64,000 nt of DNA, from positions 3,472,001 through 3,536,000 of the forward strand of contig JBLDXI010000024.1 of assembly GCA_047495785.1 (NCBI GenBank), given 5' to 3'. Under the pieces are notes generated by a model. The model did not search any database, was not told where the DNA came from, and worked only from the letters and a program-made list of their open reading frames with translations. The position numbers were made by a program, and so were the translations under genes. Positions 63,398 to 64,000 of the stretch are shown here, one piece after another (position 1 is the first letter of the stretch; every line of letters begins with the position of its first letter). The DNA comes from Lepidodermella squamata (Eukaryota; Gastrotricha).

Positions 63398-64000
63398 GGA
63401 GAACGTCTCGCTCGGTTTTCTGTTTTTTCGTTTTGTGGCTAAATTTTAAGCATTTTTCCGCCAAATTTTTCCATTTTTAGTCCGTGTTGTGCGATGCTTG
63501 CGTATCAGTAACGGATCAGTGTTATTAATCGTTGCGCTTCTTATGTTATATTCTATTGTATTCTATGATATTGTTATATAAGCGCTGGATTCGCGAAGCC
63601 GCGGCTTGTTTTGCATTAAAATAAAAATCGGCGGTTTTCTAAATGTTGTGTTTTGATTTGTTTTGAGGTTTGAGTTTTGTTTTGGTTTTCAGCTTTGTTT
63701 TGTTTTGAATCAAAACAAAAACAAAAGCATATTTCCGAATTTGTTTTGAATTTTCAAAACATTCCAAAACTTGCTTTGAAAATTTCCCGTTTTGGTTTGA
63801 AAAGTTTTGATTTCAAAAGTTGAAGTTTTGTTTTGACCAAGTTTTATTTGAGCAAGCCGTGTTTTGCTTTGAGGAATCAAATCAAACCAAATCCCTTACA
63901 CTGTTAACTGAGGTTTTGTGCCATTCTCTTTAGGTTTGCACTTAAATAGCCATTGAATAAGTAGCTGATCAGCTGACAATACAAGATGTCGTCGCCTAGC
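63398..64000. other. 3' flank of the hAT gene
   Basis: This holds the TTTTG-rich terminus at 63640-63903. Beyond it a short ATG-led segment at 63985 (MSSPS) reaches the window edge and might start a gene, preceded by CTTTAGG-like acceptor text; too little is visible to call it. Confidence 0.4.
63640..63903. mobile_element. second TTTTG-rich terminus with hAT-like end
   Basis: It starts with TTGTGTTTTGATTTG and goes through TTTTG repeats into CAAAA repeats. It ends CAAATCAAACCAAATCCCT followed by TACACTG (63878-63903), nearly the same as the end at 59021-59046. It may be the 3' terminus of the hAT element carrying the gene at 60841, or an independent short copy. The orientation of both copies is the same. 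Confidence 0.55.

Noticed and set aside
1-64000. Search for CRISPR arrays, bacterial operons, rRNA and tRNA genes
   Set aside because: The window is eukaryotic with spliceosomal introns. No spaced short direct repeats, and no tRNA-like cloverleaf or rRNA segment, were noticed; a tRNAscan run would be decisive for tRNAs.

Overview
This is AT-rich, gene-dense eukaryotic DNA from a small-genome invertebrate. I read it as nematode-like, although another trans-splicing ecdysozoan or lophotrochozoan is possible. The reasons are: short introns (about 45-60 nt in several genes); 3' splice sites of the TTTTCAG/TTTTAG type; a splice-acceptor-like sequence 2-40 nt before many start codons, as expected where a spliced leader is trans-spliced; and several same-strand gene pairs only about 85-200 bp apart, like polycistronic operons. 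No spliced-leader gene was seen, so trans-splicing is inferred.

Layout. 0.8-4.3 kb: a BTB-BACK-Kelch protein (+). 4.5-6.6 kb: a secreted trypsin-like protease with a Thr-rich tail (-). 7.3-8.7 kb: NIP7 followed by NF-YB (-), 107 bp apart. 9.4-12.7 kb: a Josephin deubiquitinase, a TMEM86-type lysoplasmalogenase and the first P450, in a tight head-to-tail run. 11.1-26.9 kb: seven intronless CYP3-clan-like P450 genes in tandem on +. 24.5-28.3 kb: three copies of a UBL4/Get5-like gene, two broken and one intact, each directly behind a P450 gene or P450 remnant. 28.3-32.4 kb: mostly gene-poor, with one degenerate coding-like segment. 32.4-33.3 kb: a small heat-shock protein with four perfect heat-shock elements. 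34.7-37.4 kb: two more TMEM86 genes from a tandem duplication. 39.2-41.8 kb: ELMO/CED-12. 43.2-43.8 kb: a C2H2 zinc-finger gene (-). 45.1-45.7 kb: a mitochondrial small heat-shock protein with its own heat-shock element. 46.0-47.1 kb: two small unidentified genes (-), 96 bp apart. 49.0-51.1 kb: Crooked neck/CRNKL1. 51.3-54.7 kb: succinyl-CoA ligase beta (SUCLG2 type).

55-64 kb is a transposon-rich graveyard. It holds an 824-bp inverted repeat with a 35-bp spacer, a truncated hAT transposase copy (-) and an apparently identical but complete hAT transposase copy (+). It also holds a 493-bp fold-back element with an 8-bp target duplication, a 58-bp miniature hAT-like element with an 8-bp target duplication, TTTTG-rich termini with a hAT-like end, and a truncated calcium-ATPase-like gene carrying a possible hAT excision footprint.

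The strongest unusual signal among the cellular genes is the repeated P450-UBL4 unit. It looks like an operon that was duplicated and then decayed, leaving one intact UBL4 gene behind a 29-codon P450 stub. Exon boundaries were worked out by eye from GT/AG sites and reading phase, and all reconstructed coding regions listed as intact close in frame.
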